Assembly: GCA_017590115.1 (NCBI GenBank)
Contig: JAGGNK010013558.1
Location: forward strand, 20,016,823 to 20,080,822
DNA length: 64,000 bases
Origin: Montifringilla adamsi
Lineage: Eukaryota; Chordata; Aves; Passeriformes; Passeridae
Reading direction: 5' to 3'
Program-made: the position numbers and the translations under genes
Notes under the pieces: model-generated
Told to the model about the DNA's origin: nothing
What the model saw: only the letters and a program-made list of their open reading frames with translations
The model's database searches: none
Shown here: in pieces, positions 1 through 11,300 of the stretch
Layout: each line of letters opens with the position of its first letter
Position numbering within the stretch: the stretch's first letter is position 1

Positions 1-59
1 GTACAGGCAAGCCCCACTGGGGTCTAGGCCAGTTATTGGGGCCAGCACTGCTGGAGTGG

Positions 60-1560
60 GGGTCAGAGTGCAAAACCCACCACGTGAGGGGGACAGGAAC
101 ACATTCCTCCCAGAGGGGGATCCACACGGGGCTCCAATGCCTCAGTGAGATCAAGAATGGGAGCAGAACCAGGAGCAGGTGCAATCCCCTGGGGCCAGAC
201 TCAGGCACAAACCGAGGTGCAAATCCCTGCGTGGATCCTGGACCAGGACTAAAGCCCTCTGGGTGCCAAACTAGTCTGTGGTCAGGCTGTAAAACCTCAC
301 GTGGTACCCAGAGCAGAGGTGACCCTCCCTGAGTGGGACCTGCGCATTGATAGGCAACAAAACCCTGCGTGGCACCAGGACCAGGAGTGAACCCTCCCGG
401 GGCAAAACCCCGCGCTGTCCCGGGACCCTGAGCGACCCCCCCGCACCAGGCTCAGACCAGGTACGAGCTGGAGCGCAAAACGCCACGTGGAGCCGGGACC
501 AAACTCCCCTGGGACCAAAGCCATCTGTGAACCCCCTCGCAGAACCGGGACCGACCCCCCAGGGGCAGCCCGAGCTACAAGACGCGGCGTGGGTCCGCAG
601 CGGCCCGCGGACCGCCGGTACGCGAGTCCGGATCCCGTTGCAGACACCGCCCCCCGAAAGAATCCGAGCCGCCCGGGGTGGGTGCGCAGCGCTCCCCGCC
701 GAGGCGGGCCAGCCCCGCGAGGCGGCGGTGCCCCCATGTCCCCAGGTGTCCCCACTCACAGTGGCGGCGCTGGCCCTGGCCGGCGGCGGGCGGCGGGCAG
801 CGGGGCAGGCGGCGCAGCGCCGGGGCAGCGCGGAGGTAACGGGCGGCCATGGCGTGGGCGGACACGACGGGGCGGACACCGGGGCGCGGCTCTCTCCGCC
901 CCGGGGCGGGACAGAGCCCCGGCTCCCCTCGTGGGGCCTCCGGAGGGTCCCGCGGTGGGGCCGGGGCTGCGCTGCCCCCGCCGCAGTGCCAGAGCACAGG
1001 GTGGCCGCGGTCCGCAGCGCTCCCCCTTCCCACCGAAGGGATGTTGCATCCCTGGGTACGTCGGGTTAGGGATACGTGGCCAAACCCCACGTGGAATGGG
1101 GACCAAACCCGTCTGTAAAATGTCCTGTGGAATGGGGACCAGGCCCGATTTGGCCCAGGACCAAATCTAGCTGTAAAACCCTGCGTGAGATCTGGACCGC
1201 CCCCCATGGAATCTGACTCGGTTGCCAAACCCCACGGGGATCAGGGACCAAACGCCCCCAGAACCTGATCCAGTTTCAAATCTCCTCGTGGAACAGGGAA
1301 CAAAACCCCCTAGGACCAGACCTTGCTGCAAAACCCTGCCTGGGACCAGAAATGAAACGAAACTTGGGGATCAGACACCGGTTTAAAATCCTTTGTGGAA
1401 TTGCGAATGGCCCCACCCCCCGGGACCAAACCCGGGGTTTGCAAAACCCCTCGTGGAACCCGCGTCAGACATCCTCAGGATCAAAAACCCAGCCGTAAAA
1501 ACCCTCCTAGAACTGGGACCAAACCCAGCTGCAAAGTCCCGTGTGAAAGCGGGGGGGTAC
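60..1560. repeat. degenerate tandem repeat, about 37-58 bp period, interrupted by a GC-rich block
   Basis: A loosely conserved unit recurs: a word like GCAAAACCC, then CACGTGG or TGCGTGG, then a GGGACCAAACC-like stretch. Copies are recognisable near 73, 220, 287, 356, 402, 475 and 575, and again near 1080, 1117, 1172, 1213, 1273, 1328, 1382, 1440, 1494 and 1531. Between about 580 and 1070 the array is broken by a CpG-rich block. Several open frames run through the array in different frames, as expected of a repeat rather than a gene. Family identity is unknown. Confidence 0.6.
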
Positions 1561-1714
1561 AGTGGGGCTGGGGGCATGCAGACACTACATGGAAGCCTGA
1601 CCCTACATGGAAGCCGGCGTCCCTGCTCACGGCTGGCGCGTGACTCGGCAGCTGGATCCAGCAGGACAAGGGCAACTGCCACTGTTCCACCGGGGACCTT
1701 CACCTCGCCTGGCC

Positions 1715-1815
1715 CCGCGTGGGCAGGAGGAGGAGGAGGACGAAGACGACAAAGGAGGAGGAGGATGACGACAACAAGGACAACTACGATGATGACAACG
1801 ACGACGGGGGTGATG
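1715..1815. repeat. purine-rich GAG/GAC/GAT trinucleotide tract
   Basis: Roughly 100 bp of imperfect GGA, GAC and GAT triplets. It encodes acidic or basic low-complexity peptides in every frame and looks like a simple repeat rather than a coding exon. No splice context supports a gene here. Confidence 0.6.
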
Positions 1816-2160
1816 CACACCAGGGGCACCCCAAGAAGGTGCATGGAGTGTGCCAGGGTTGCCAGGAGGCTGCTTGGGCCGGGAATTTGTTGTCCTGCTG
1901 TCCCAGCCAAGCCGATGGCTTTTTTTAGCCACATGGGACGGGCAGAGCCTGCTCCGGGAAGAAAAACAGTCCTGGAGCTGGCAGCCCCCGGCGGAGGGGC
2001 TGGGGGAGCTGCGGCAGTCCTTGACGTCTGCTGGCTTTAACATTAACCAGAGCAGGAGCCGCGGGCCGGCAGTGCGGGGGGGTCACAGTGCTCCGGGGTC
2101 CCGCTCTCCCTGCTCCCGGCGCCCAGCCCGTGCTGCCAGCAGCCTGCGGCCCCAGCCAGC

Positions 2161-2277
2161 CCCGCTCGGGGGCTGCCACCCTGCTCGGGGGCTGCCGCCC
2201 CGCTCGGGGGCTGCCGGCCCTGCTCGGGGGCTGCCGCCCTGCTCGGGGGCTGCCGCCCTGCTCGGGGGCTGCCGGCC
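2161..2277. repeat. 19-20 bp GC-rich minisatellite, six copies
   Basis: Six near-identical copies of a unit with the core GCTCGGGGGCTGCC, spaced 19-20 bp apart. The open frames across it repeat short Gly/Pro/Arg motifs and are most likely by-products of the array. Confidence 0.8.
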
Positions 2278-3353
2278 GCTGCCCCAGCTGCCCCCCCGGC
2301 TGCCCTGGCCCTGGCCCCGCGGTTGGAGCCACCCAGTGACCGCAGCGCCGGCAGGACGAGGTCAGGCCAGCGCCGGGGCAGTCCCCCCAGCGGAGGACGA
2401 GAGCGGCCATGTGGCACAGGCCCAGGGAAGGCCCCAGACAAAGGCACCGCCCGTTCATGCCTGGCCGCAGCACAGCCACCCTCCCGCCGTGCCGCTCCAG
2501 TGTCCCCTGCCTGGCCACCCTGGGGACACCGGAGTGCTGGCAGGGCTGGCACCTCAGGGGGTGACAGGTCCCCCAGGTTTGGGGCCCAGACAGAGCATGA
2601 GAAGGACACGGTGTGGGGCTCTGTGCTCCCTGCAGGCAGCCCTGTGTCTGCCCGGGGAGGGGGCACCGAGGGGCTGATGGGGGCTGTGTTTCCTCTGCTG
2701 CCCACAAATGCAAGAGCCCCCAGCACCGCCCAGAGCTGCCCGCAGGCTGGAGTGGGGGCTGTGTCCCCCCTCAAGCCACCATCCGACCTCCTGGGGCTGC
2801 CGGCGTGACCCTGCCTGGGGACCCCTGCCCGGGCAGCACAGGCAGTGAGTGTTTCAGTGCCGTGACCCCAGCTGCTCTGGGTGCTGCTGACACACACTGC
2901 CAGCCACCAGCTCCGAGTGCCACTCTGGGGACACCCACGGCCGTGCTATCCCCGACCCCCACAGAGCCACACGTGCCATGAGGTGCCCGGGCCCGTGAAT
3001 GACCCCAAACTCCCTGAGCTCGCTACCAGCGCAAGGATCTCATGGTGATGCCTGAGTGCGCACAGGCACTGGGTGTCCCATAGCCACCCCTGCTACCGGG
3101 AGCCCCCAGGAAGGGCCCCCAGTGGGTGCTGCCCCCCAAACCAGGCCCAGCAGCCCCTCAGCGTGCTGGGGCTGAAACACTCATTTCTGGGCACGACCCC
3201 TTTATGGCCGGGGCCACCCCAGAAACCGTGGGGGCACAGACAGGCCGCTCCAGCTCCCGCCGCCAGAAGCGGGGATGAGCCCCCAGGCGGGAGCGGCCGC
3301 CCCCAGCCCCGGGCGGGCCCGGGCCCCCGGCGCGGAGCGGGGCCGGCCGGGGC
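2278..3353. other. non-repetitive GC-rich intergenic sequence, nothing recognised
   Basis: I found no exon with recognisable protein similarity and no RNA gene here. Overlapping open frames on both strands reflect low stop-codon density at high GC. Confidence 0.5.
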
Positions 3354-3407
3354 NNNNNNNNNNNNNNNNNNNNNNNNNNNNNNNNNNNNNNNNNNNNNNN
3401 NNNNNNN
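3354..3407. other. assembly gap (54 Ns)
   Basis: A run of 54 undetermined bases flanked on both sides by extremely GC-rich sequence. It probably marks a region that was hard to sequence, so its true size may differ. Confidence 0.98.
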
Positions 3408-3654
3408 CGGGGGAACACCCCGGAGCCGCCCCCGCCGCCTGCGGCTCCCGCCGCGCCTCGGAGCCGCCGAGCGGGTGAGCAGCGGGGGGCACCGGGCACG
3501 GGAGAGCAGCGAGTGTGCGGGGCGGGCGTGCCCGCCGAGTGCGCGTGCAGGGGCCGCGCGCGGGCGGGCGTGCAAGGGGCGTGCACGTGCACGGGGGGCC
3601 CCGAGGGACGTGTGCGGGGGGCTGGGAGTGCGTGAATGTGGGAATGGGCGAGTG

Positions 3655-4615
3655 TGCCCGGGAGAGCGTGCGTGTGTGTGACTGTGTGCCTGTGCGTGTG
3701 ACACTGTGCGTGTGAGTGACACTGTATGTGTGTGACAATGTGTGTGCATCGCTGTGTGACTGTGCGTGTGACACTGTGTGTGTGAGTGACAGTGTGTGTG
3801 CATCGCTGTGTGACTGTGTGTGTGACAATGTGTGTGAGTGACAATGTGTGTGCATAGCTGTTGTGATTGTGTGTGTGAGTGACGCTGTGTGTGAGTGACA
3901 ATGTGTGTGCATCGCTGTGTGACTGTGCATGTGACACTGTGCGTGTGAGTCACAGTGTGTGTGCATCGCTGTTGTGATTGTGTGTGAGTGACAGTGTGTG
4001 TGAGTGACAATGTGTGTGACTGTGTGCCTGTGCATGTGAGTGACTGTGTGTGAGTGACAATGTGTGTGCATAGCTGTTGTGATTGTATGTGTGAGTGACA
4101 CTGTGTGTGAGTGACAATGTGTGTGAGTGACAATGTGTGTGCATAGCTGTTGTGATTGTGCGTGCGAGTGACACTGTGAGTGACAATGTGTGTGAGTGAC
4201 AATGTGTGTGCATCGCTGTTGTGATTGTGTGTGTGAGTGACACTGTGTGTGAGTAACAATGTGTGTGACTGTGTGCCTGTGCATGTGAGTGACACTGTGT
4301 GAGTGACAATGTGTGTGCATAGCTGTTGTGATTGTATGTGTGAGTGACACTGTGTGTGAGTGACACTGTGTGTGAGTGACAATGTGTGTGCATAGCTGTT
4401 GTGATTGTGCATGCGAGTGACACTGTGTGTGAGTGACTGTGTGTGTGCATTGCTGTGTGACTGTGTGTGTGAGTGACAGTGTGTGTGCATCGCTGTGTGA
4501 TTGTGTGACCATGTGTGAGTGACAATGTGTGTGCATCTGGGTGTGCCTGTGTGTGTGCTGAAGTGTGCATGTGTGTGTGCATGTGTGTGCATTGTGTGTG
4601 TCTGTGTGGGGGGGG
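3655..4615. repeat. TG-rich array with higher-order structure
   Basis: About 960 bp of TGTG and GTGAGTGACA words. A longer unit with the landmark GCATAGCTGTTGTGATTGT (or GCATCGCTGTGTGACTGTG) recurs at 50-70 bp intervals, near 3746, 3801, 3852, 3908, 3962, 4068, 4139, 4210, 4317, 4389, 4447 and 4487. It is therefore an expanded microsatellite organised into a minisatellite. Very long His/Thr/Ser open frames on the minus strand are artefacts of the CAC/ACA repeat. Confidence 0.85.
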
Positions 4616-7600
4616 TGCAGGCACACCGGGGCCGTTCCCACAGCCTGTTCCCAGGCGAGTGTTTGCCGCCCAGGGCGTGAACACCCCGTGACCTCTCTGC
4701 GTGTGTTTACATGTGCCGGCTGTGCGTACACCGGGCCGAGGGTGCGGAGGCACCCGCGGTGCTTGGGCGGGCGTCACAGGCTGCTCACGGGCAGGCGTGT
4801 CAGCGCCTGCTGGGGACTCGGACACGCATGTGTGCGGCGTGTCCCACAGCTGTGACGTGTCCCGGACACCTGCGGGGTGCACACGGGCTGTGTGTCCCAG
4901 ACATGTGGCCGCAGCGTCTGAGGATCTGTTGGTGCCCAGGCAGCCCCTGGCTTGGTGTGCAGGGAGGGTCGGGGTCCCAGGGGCTTTTGGGTCATTCCTT
5001 GGGCCCTAGTGCCTGCTCCAACTGGGCCTGCGGCTGCCTGGGGGGCTGGCACCCCCTCTGACCCCAAGGAGCAGCAGGGTGAGGGTAGCGAGGGTGCCAC
5101 AGGACAAAGGGTGCCGTGGGGCTGAGGAGACCAGTGCTGGTTTGGGCTCTGCGGAGTCAGGACTGGCTGGGAAGGGGGCACCCATCCCTGAGCCTGGACC
5201 CTCCATTCCTGCACTCCAGGGAGCTGACATGCCTGTGCTCCAAGTCCACCACCTCGCTGTCACCCAGGGGTGCTCACTGGCTGGGGCTCCTGCTGGCTCT
5301 TCCCTGCCCTGTGCCAGGGCTGCCCAGCAAGGAGTGGGGGCTCATATGCAGCACCCTGTGTGTCCTGCAGCTCCCCAGGCAGCCAGTCGGGGTGCAGGCA
5401 GGGGACAGCCTGTTGTCCTCAGAACTGACTCTGCCATGCAGGAGTGATGGGAGCAGTGGGAAAGGTGTGTGCTGTGGGGTACCCAGTGCCCCGGGTGCAG
5501 GTGCCCTGCCAGGGCGAAGGGGATGCTGTGGGGCAGCGTGGCTGTGTGCCAGGGGGTCCTGGCAGTAGCGTCTGAGCTCACGGTGGGCCGGAGAGGTGGG
5601 GGGCAGCCCAGCTTGGTGCCGTGGGAGGCCCTGGGCTCAGGCAGGGTGTCACAGCCGGTGTACCTGGAATGGGGGATGCCCCGGGGCCCCGTGGGGAGCC
5701 CTGTCAGCTGTCGGGCCAGAGGCTGCCCCAGCCCCTCGTCCTGCTCGAGCCCCTCGCAGGAGCTGTCAGGACGCAGCACAGCGCTCCAGCTGCGGCCGGG
5801 TATCCCCGCTCCGGTGAGACCCGCAGTCTCCGGGCAGCCGGCGCGGAGCAGCTGGGGCTGAAGCATCTGTGTGGCTGTGCAGGGCCGCGCCGCGCACTGC
5901 AGGTGTGCATGCATGCGTGCTCACACGCTGTGCGTGTGCGTGCTCGGAGCACGGGCTGCCGGCTGCTGTCTGGCAGCTCCCAGCAGCCAGCCGAGCCGGG
6001 GGCGAGCGTGTGAGCCCGGGAAGGTGGGGAGAGCCTGGGTGTGTGGGCAGTGTACGAGCCGGGTCCCGGTCCCTGAGCAGGGGCCGTGTGGGGCAGGCTG
6101 CGCAGGAGGGTGGGAGCTCGTGGGCAGCAGCAGCAGCAGCAGCAGCGGCGAGGCTCACACAGTCTGTCCCGCTCTCTGCAGACAGCAGCAGCAGCAGCGC
6201 CCGGTTCCATCACCGCCTTCCCATCACCCACTGCCAGTGGGAACGGGGTGGCGGGCGCTGGCGTGGGAATTGGGTACAGAAACCACCGCCCCACCTGCCT
6301 GCTGACCCCAGGCCACAGGTTTTGGTGCTGCCCAAACACCCAGAGAGGTTTCCCCATTGCCGGCAGTGGGCAGGGAGGGTGGCCCGGGCTGCAGCGGTGC
6401 GTGCCAATGCCTGCAGCAGGGCGTGGGGCACGCTCGGGCCTGCTCAGGGCAGAGCGGGGCAGGGTGCTGCGGTGCCCCCGGCGCTGCCCCGCTGGCAGCT
6501 GCGTGGGCAGGACAGGAGATAAATGGGAGTTTGGCGTAAACAGCCCTGGCTGCCAGCAGCGCTGGAGTGGCGCTTAAAGGCACAGGCTCTGGCCTGGTTC
6601 TGCTGCCTGTTCCTGCCCTCCCTCCCTGCCTGCTCTGCCCTGCTTTTCCTCCCTTCCTGCCCCTTCCCTTCCCTTCCCTCCTGCTCCTGCCCCCCCTGCT
6701 CACCCCAGAGCAGCTGCCCTCCCTGCAGGGGCTCCTGTCCTCGCTGCATGTCATCACACCGGGGTGCTGACACAGCCCTACCACGGCCATGCACAGGTGG
6801 CAGCCAGGTCCCTGGAGCCCCCCAGGATGCCATGAGGTGGCATAGGGCAGGGGGCCATGACTGCAGGGTTAGTGCCTTCTCCCACCCTACTCAGGGTGAC
6901 GTGCTTGGCTGGGTGCAGTTGAGTCCCGTCTGTCTGTGCCACTTCCCGGGCAAAGGGTGCTGCTGATAAGGCTGGGGTGGAGCTGTGGGACTGTCCCAGG
7001 CCTGGGAAGGAACGTCAGGCTCCATCGGGAACAGCAGGAGCAGCGGGGACAGGAAGAGAGCAAAGTCGATTTGGGGCAGAGGGGCAGCCCAGAGCCCCGG
7101 CCCCTGGACATCAGGTATGACCTGTGAGTGGGCAGAGTGTGGGAGTGTGGGCACGGCTGTCCCGGGACTGTGGGCACAGGCATCCACCGAGTGTGGGCAC
7201 AGCTGTCCCGGGACTGTGGGGAGCATTTCTCCTGGGCAGGGGGCTCCAAGTGGGTCCCACCACTGCGGACCAGGGCTGGGACTGACCAAGAAGGACATGG
7301 GAAGCTCTGCCCCACACCCCGCACTGGGAGGGCAGTGCTGGGTACCCTGGCCCCAGGAGTGCTGCCTACTGCAGGGGAATCCCCGGACCCCATCCCTCTG
7401 TCCCCCTGTCCCCGTTGCCATGGCGATGTAAGGAATTGTCATTAATAGTTGCGTGGGTGCTGCTGGCCGGGCGGGCAGTGCTCTGAGGGCTGTGCGGCTG
7501 TGAGCCCTCCCCACACCTCAGCAGGGACAGAGCCCCCGAGGGCCGGGCAGAGGATCTTGCCCAGTGCTACCTGCTCGGTGGGACCCCTGGAACGGGCACA

Positions 7601-8335
7601 GGGGCTGGCACGGATGTGTTGCCTGTGCTGAGTGCTACCTGTGGGGACACCGGTGCCGGCCAGGTCTGCCCGTGGTGGGGCTGGCTCAGGCACCCCGTGG
7701 TGCTCCATTTCTCCCGAGGGAGGGCAGGGGGCGCTGGGCTGTGCCCACCAGAGCCCCCAGCCCCAGCAGTGTGGCCGTGGGGCACAGCTGAGGAGCTGAG
7801 AGGCGGCTCTGGTAGCAGCCATGGGGCCGAGCTGTTCCCAGGACAGCAGGACACTCCCGGGACAGCTTTTCCGGGGACAGCAAGATATACACCCGGCCAG
7901 CCCCTGCAGCACCCCCGGGGTCCCGGCCCCAGCGGGTTTCCCTGCCGGGGTGGGGAGGAGGCTGCAGGGAGTCCCTGGCTGCCGCTAGCGCCGGGGACAA
8001 AGCCCCGTTCCCTCCGGACCGTGACGGCCGCGGGGCGGGGGCTGGGGCCGGGTCCCGCTGGGGCGGCGCGGGGGCGGTACCGACGGGGAACCGCCCGCCC
8101 CCTCTTCCGAGCGGCTCACCGCCCGGAGCACCGGCGGGCGGGGGGCTGGAGCGGATCGGTGCGGCCGGGATCGGCTGGGCACGGCTCGGGGACGGATCGG
8201 TAAAGCTCGGGCGGGGCCGGTTCGGTCCGGCCGGGCGGGGCTCCGCCCGTGGCTGCTACGCCCGGTGCCGAGGGCGGAGCGGGGCGGGCCGGGCCGTGCC
8301 GTACCAAGCCGCTGAGCCCCTTCTCTCCCCGCAGG
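4616..8335. other. region upstream of SEMA4B, no coding exon recognised
   Basis: Mixed GC-rich sequence with two CAG runs (about 6124-6147 and 6184-6198), a pyrimidine-rich tract (about 6600-6720) and a duplicated segment near 7130-7225. From roughly 8000 it becomes very CpG-rich, as expected for the SEMA4B promoter and 5' non-coding exon. The upstream exon cannot be placed from sequence alone. The clear acceptor at 8335 shows that one must exist. Confidence 0.5.
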
Positions 8336-8340
8336 TCTGC
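8000..8340 (+). promoter_or_regulatory. CpG-rich region, probable SEMA4B promoter/5' UTR
   Basis: Dense CpG and GGGCGG-type GC boxes lie immediately before a strong pyrimidine-AG acceptor at 8335. No TATA box is evident. This is the usual make-up of a vertebrate CpG-island promoter. The transcription start is not determinable here. Confidence 0.5.
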
Positions 8341-8391
8341 AGCGCCCGGGCGGCTTCGCGGCCGCGGCGGAGCCCCGCGGCTCGGTGTGGG

Positions 8392-11300
8392 ATGGCGGCG
8401 CGGCCGGTGCTGCCGGTCCTGGCGGCGCTGCTGCTCTCGGCGGCTCCGGAGCCTGTCCCGCGGGTCAGCCTGCCCTACGGTGAGTGTCCGCTGACCGTCG
8501 GTGGGTGGGGGTCCGCCGGCACGGGGGAGGGCAGCCAGCCCCCGCCGAGGGCTCCGGCTGGCGTCCCCCTGGGGCGGCGGAGCGTCCCGCGCCCCCGGGC
8601 TCTGTGCGCCGCGTGGAAACGCCGTGTGACAGCCCCGCCAGCTCCCGGGACACGGGGAAGCCCCTGCCAGCGGGACACGGAGCGAGGGCTGGGCAGAGCC
8701 CCGGGGGTGCTGCGGGGTGTGGGGCGCGCAGCCCCGTCCAGACCCGCACCCGCGGTGGGTGTGTCTGTGCCCCCGAGCAGGGCACCGGTGGCAGCCGTGT
8801 TCCCTGCAGATGGGGTGGGCTGAGCCGGCCGGGGCACTCTGCCCCCGCGCTCCCTCCCTGCTCAGAATGTCCTGGGGTGGGGGACACTCCACAGCCCCTT
8901 TCTGTGCCGTGCTGGGCTCCGGACAGCTCTGAGCCCCTCTGCAGGCGCTTGTCAGCTGCGTGGCCCCCGAGTGATGGGGGCTGCGCTCTCCAGGGGCCAG
9001 GGAAGGATATCTGGGACGGTGCTAGGCCAGGCAGAACTGTAACAAGTGGGAGGCCTGGTTGCAGCCCCCTCCTGCCCTGCAGAGCCCCCCAGCAGCTGGC
9101 ACAGGCTGGGCGAGCCCTGGCAGCTGTGCCGTGCGGGGGAGCCACCCAGGGCTGTGCTGCCAGAAGGTGGCTGGATCCAGCTGCTGCCGGCCAGCAGAGC
9201 CCATCCCGTCCTGCGCTGGGAGGGTGCCGTGGTTTGGGCAGCTGCGAGCGCTCCCTGGCTCGGCGTGCTGCAGCGCACTGCTGGAGATGTGGCCCCACCA
9301 CATGCTCCCATGACCGCTGGCCACGGTGGCTCCAGCAGATGTGGGACCTGCTGAGCTGGACAGGAGGCTGGGACCCAGTGAGACAACCAGCTCGGCATCA
9401 TGCCATGCTGTGCTGTGCCGTGTTGAGCCACGCTGCCTGGCCCTGCCTGCACAGACCGGTTCTGCCCCGTGCTCTGCACACCTGTGGGAGCTGTGGGGCT
9501 GCAGCCACGGGCAGTGCCTGGGGATGCCGGCCTGGACCCCAGCGAGGCGGGAGGAGCTGGGCGGGGAGCATGGGCCAGTGGCCGGTGTGTGTCCGGTGGT
9601 GGCTCCCAGGGAGCGTGGCCGCGTGGGGCTGCGGTCGGTGGGAGGGAGGAGCTGGGAGCTGCTCCCCTGGGAGCACTGGATGTGCCTGCAGCAGGTTTGT
9701 CTGGAAGAAGCAGGTCTTGTCCTGACAGGTCCCTGGCAGCCACACCAGCAGCTAGCTCCCCATGTCGGCACAGCTCTGCAAGGCACAGGGGCCCCGTTGC
9801 CCCTCCGCTGCCGTGCCCACCACGGGTGGCATCACCCCGCCTCTAGGGTGCAGGGCCCCTCACAGGAGGATGCCCGGGGCATCAGCTTCCTTGGGGCATC
9901 AGCTTCCTCCTCTCTGCACCACTGTGGAGAGCTGGGCTGGTGCTGGGCCAGCTGAGCCCCCCGGAATGGGGGATGATGCTGCCCCATCTAGAGGCACGTG
10001 GGGTTTGTGGAGCAATGGGAGGTGAGAGCCACGGGGTCCCACCCCACAGCTCCATTGCCCCACAGCTCCTCGATCCCTCGCATTGGCTCCCACCAGGCAG
10101 GGCCTGGCAGGAGCTCTGGGGTTGTCCGGGTGGGACTCTGGGAGCAGGCTGAGGGTTGGGGGAGGTCAGGGAGTCCCCAGAGGGTCAGGGAGTTGGCAGT
10201 GTGAGTCAGCCCGACGTGTCCTGCTCACGCAGCCAGGCCCATCTGATTCAGAGCGGCGGTAGGAGAGGAAGGGCTTCCGGGGCCAGGCCACCCACGCGGG
10301 ACAGGCCGGCATGGGATGGGACAGGACGGGCACTCCCTGACTCAGCATGGCCACTGGGCCGTGTCCGGCACGGGCTGAGCCCCCAGGCCAGTGTGGGCAG
10401 CAGCAGGCTGAGCCCTGTGTCCGGCACGGGCTGAGCCCTGCGTCCGGCACGGGCTGAGCCCTGCATCCAGCACAGGCTGAGCCCTGTGTGCAGCACGGGC
10501 TGAGCCCTGTGTCCAGCAGAGGCTGAGCCCTGCGGGCTGGGGCTCGAGGATACTCAGCACTCATCTCCCCCTGCCGTGAGGTTGGGGTCCCTGTGGGCCT
10601 GGGCTGGGCTGAGCCTCCCATGCTGCAGGGCTGAGCTCTAGGGCTGGACGTGGCTGGACAGCTGTCCCTGTGCTAGGCAGGGCTGTTGAGGCATCCTCAG
10701 GGCCAGGATGTGGCTGTGCCTCGCGGTGGCCTTGGGCACAGCATGGCCCTGCACAGTTCACTGCGGTGTGTCTGGCAGTGTGGGCAGAGCTGGATCTGGC
10801 CCTGGCTGCTCTGGGTGGGTGGCATGGCCGAGGTGCTGGGCAGAGGGGCCAGGAGCAGCCGTGGTGCAGGGTCCTGGGGGCAGGTGCCAGCACGGGGCTG
10901 ATGCCTGTCACTCTTGCCCCACAGACTCGGCCGAGAGAGTAGTGCGGCGCTTTGAGGCACCGGGGGTGTCCAACTACACAGCCCTGCTGCTGAGCTCGGA
11001 CGGTGGGACACTCTACCTGGGGGCACGAGAACTGCTCCTCACCCTCAACACCAGCAACTTTCAGCCCAGCTCCCCAGTTCGTAGGGTGAGCCCAGGGATG
11101 GGCTGGGCAGCCCTTGGGGAGGGAGGGGGCACCCAGCTGGCTGGAGTGCAGGGGATCTGCTCCCCACCAGCATTTTGGGTCTGTGTGAGCCATCGTGCAT
11201 TCAGGAGCAACTGCCCCAGAGCAGGATGATTGAGGTGGGGAGGATGTGGTTGCTATGAACAAACCCAAGGAGGGTGTGGGTGGACCAGCCAGGGATGGGG

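Noticed and set aside
347..1228. Several 100-240 codon frames on both strands at the window start
   Set aside because: They run through a degenerate repeat and CpG-rich DNA in all frames; no conserved motif.
1850..2897. Pro/Ala/Gly-rich frames over the 20 bp minisatellite
   Set aside because: The repetitive peptides follow the DNA repeat and change frame freely.
3093..4882. Minus-strand open frames of 300-500 codons rich in His, Thr and Ser
   Set aside because: They are the translation of the TG/CA repeat and cross the N gap; the three frames are equally open, no splice or start context, no family similarity.
6100..6200. CAG runs as a polyglutamine coding exon
   Set aside because: No flanking coding similarity or splice sites; the runs are short and lie in intergenic sequence upstream of SEMA4B.
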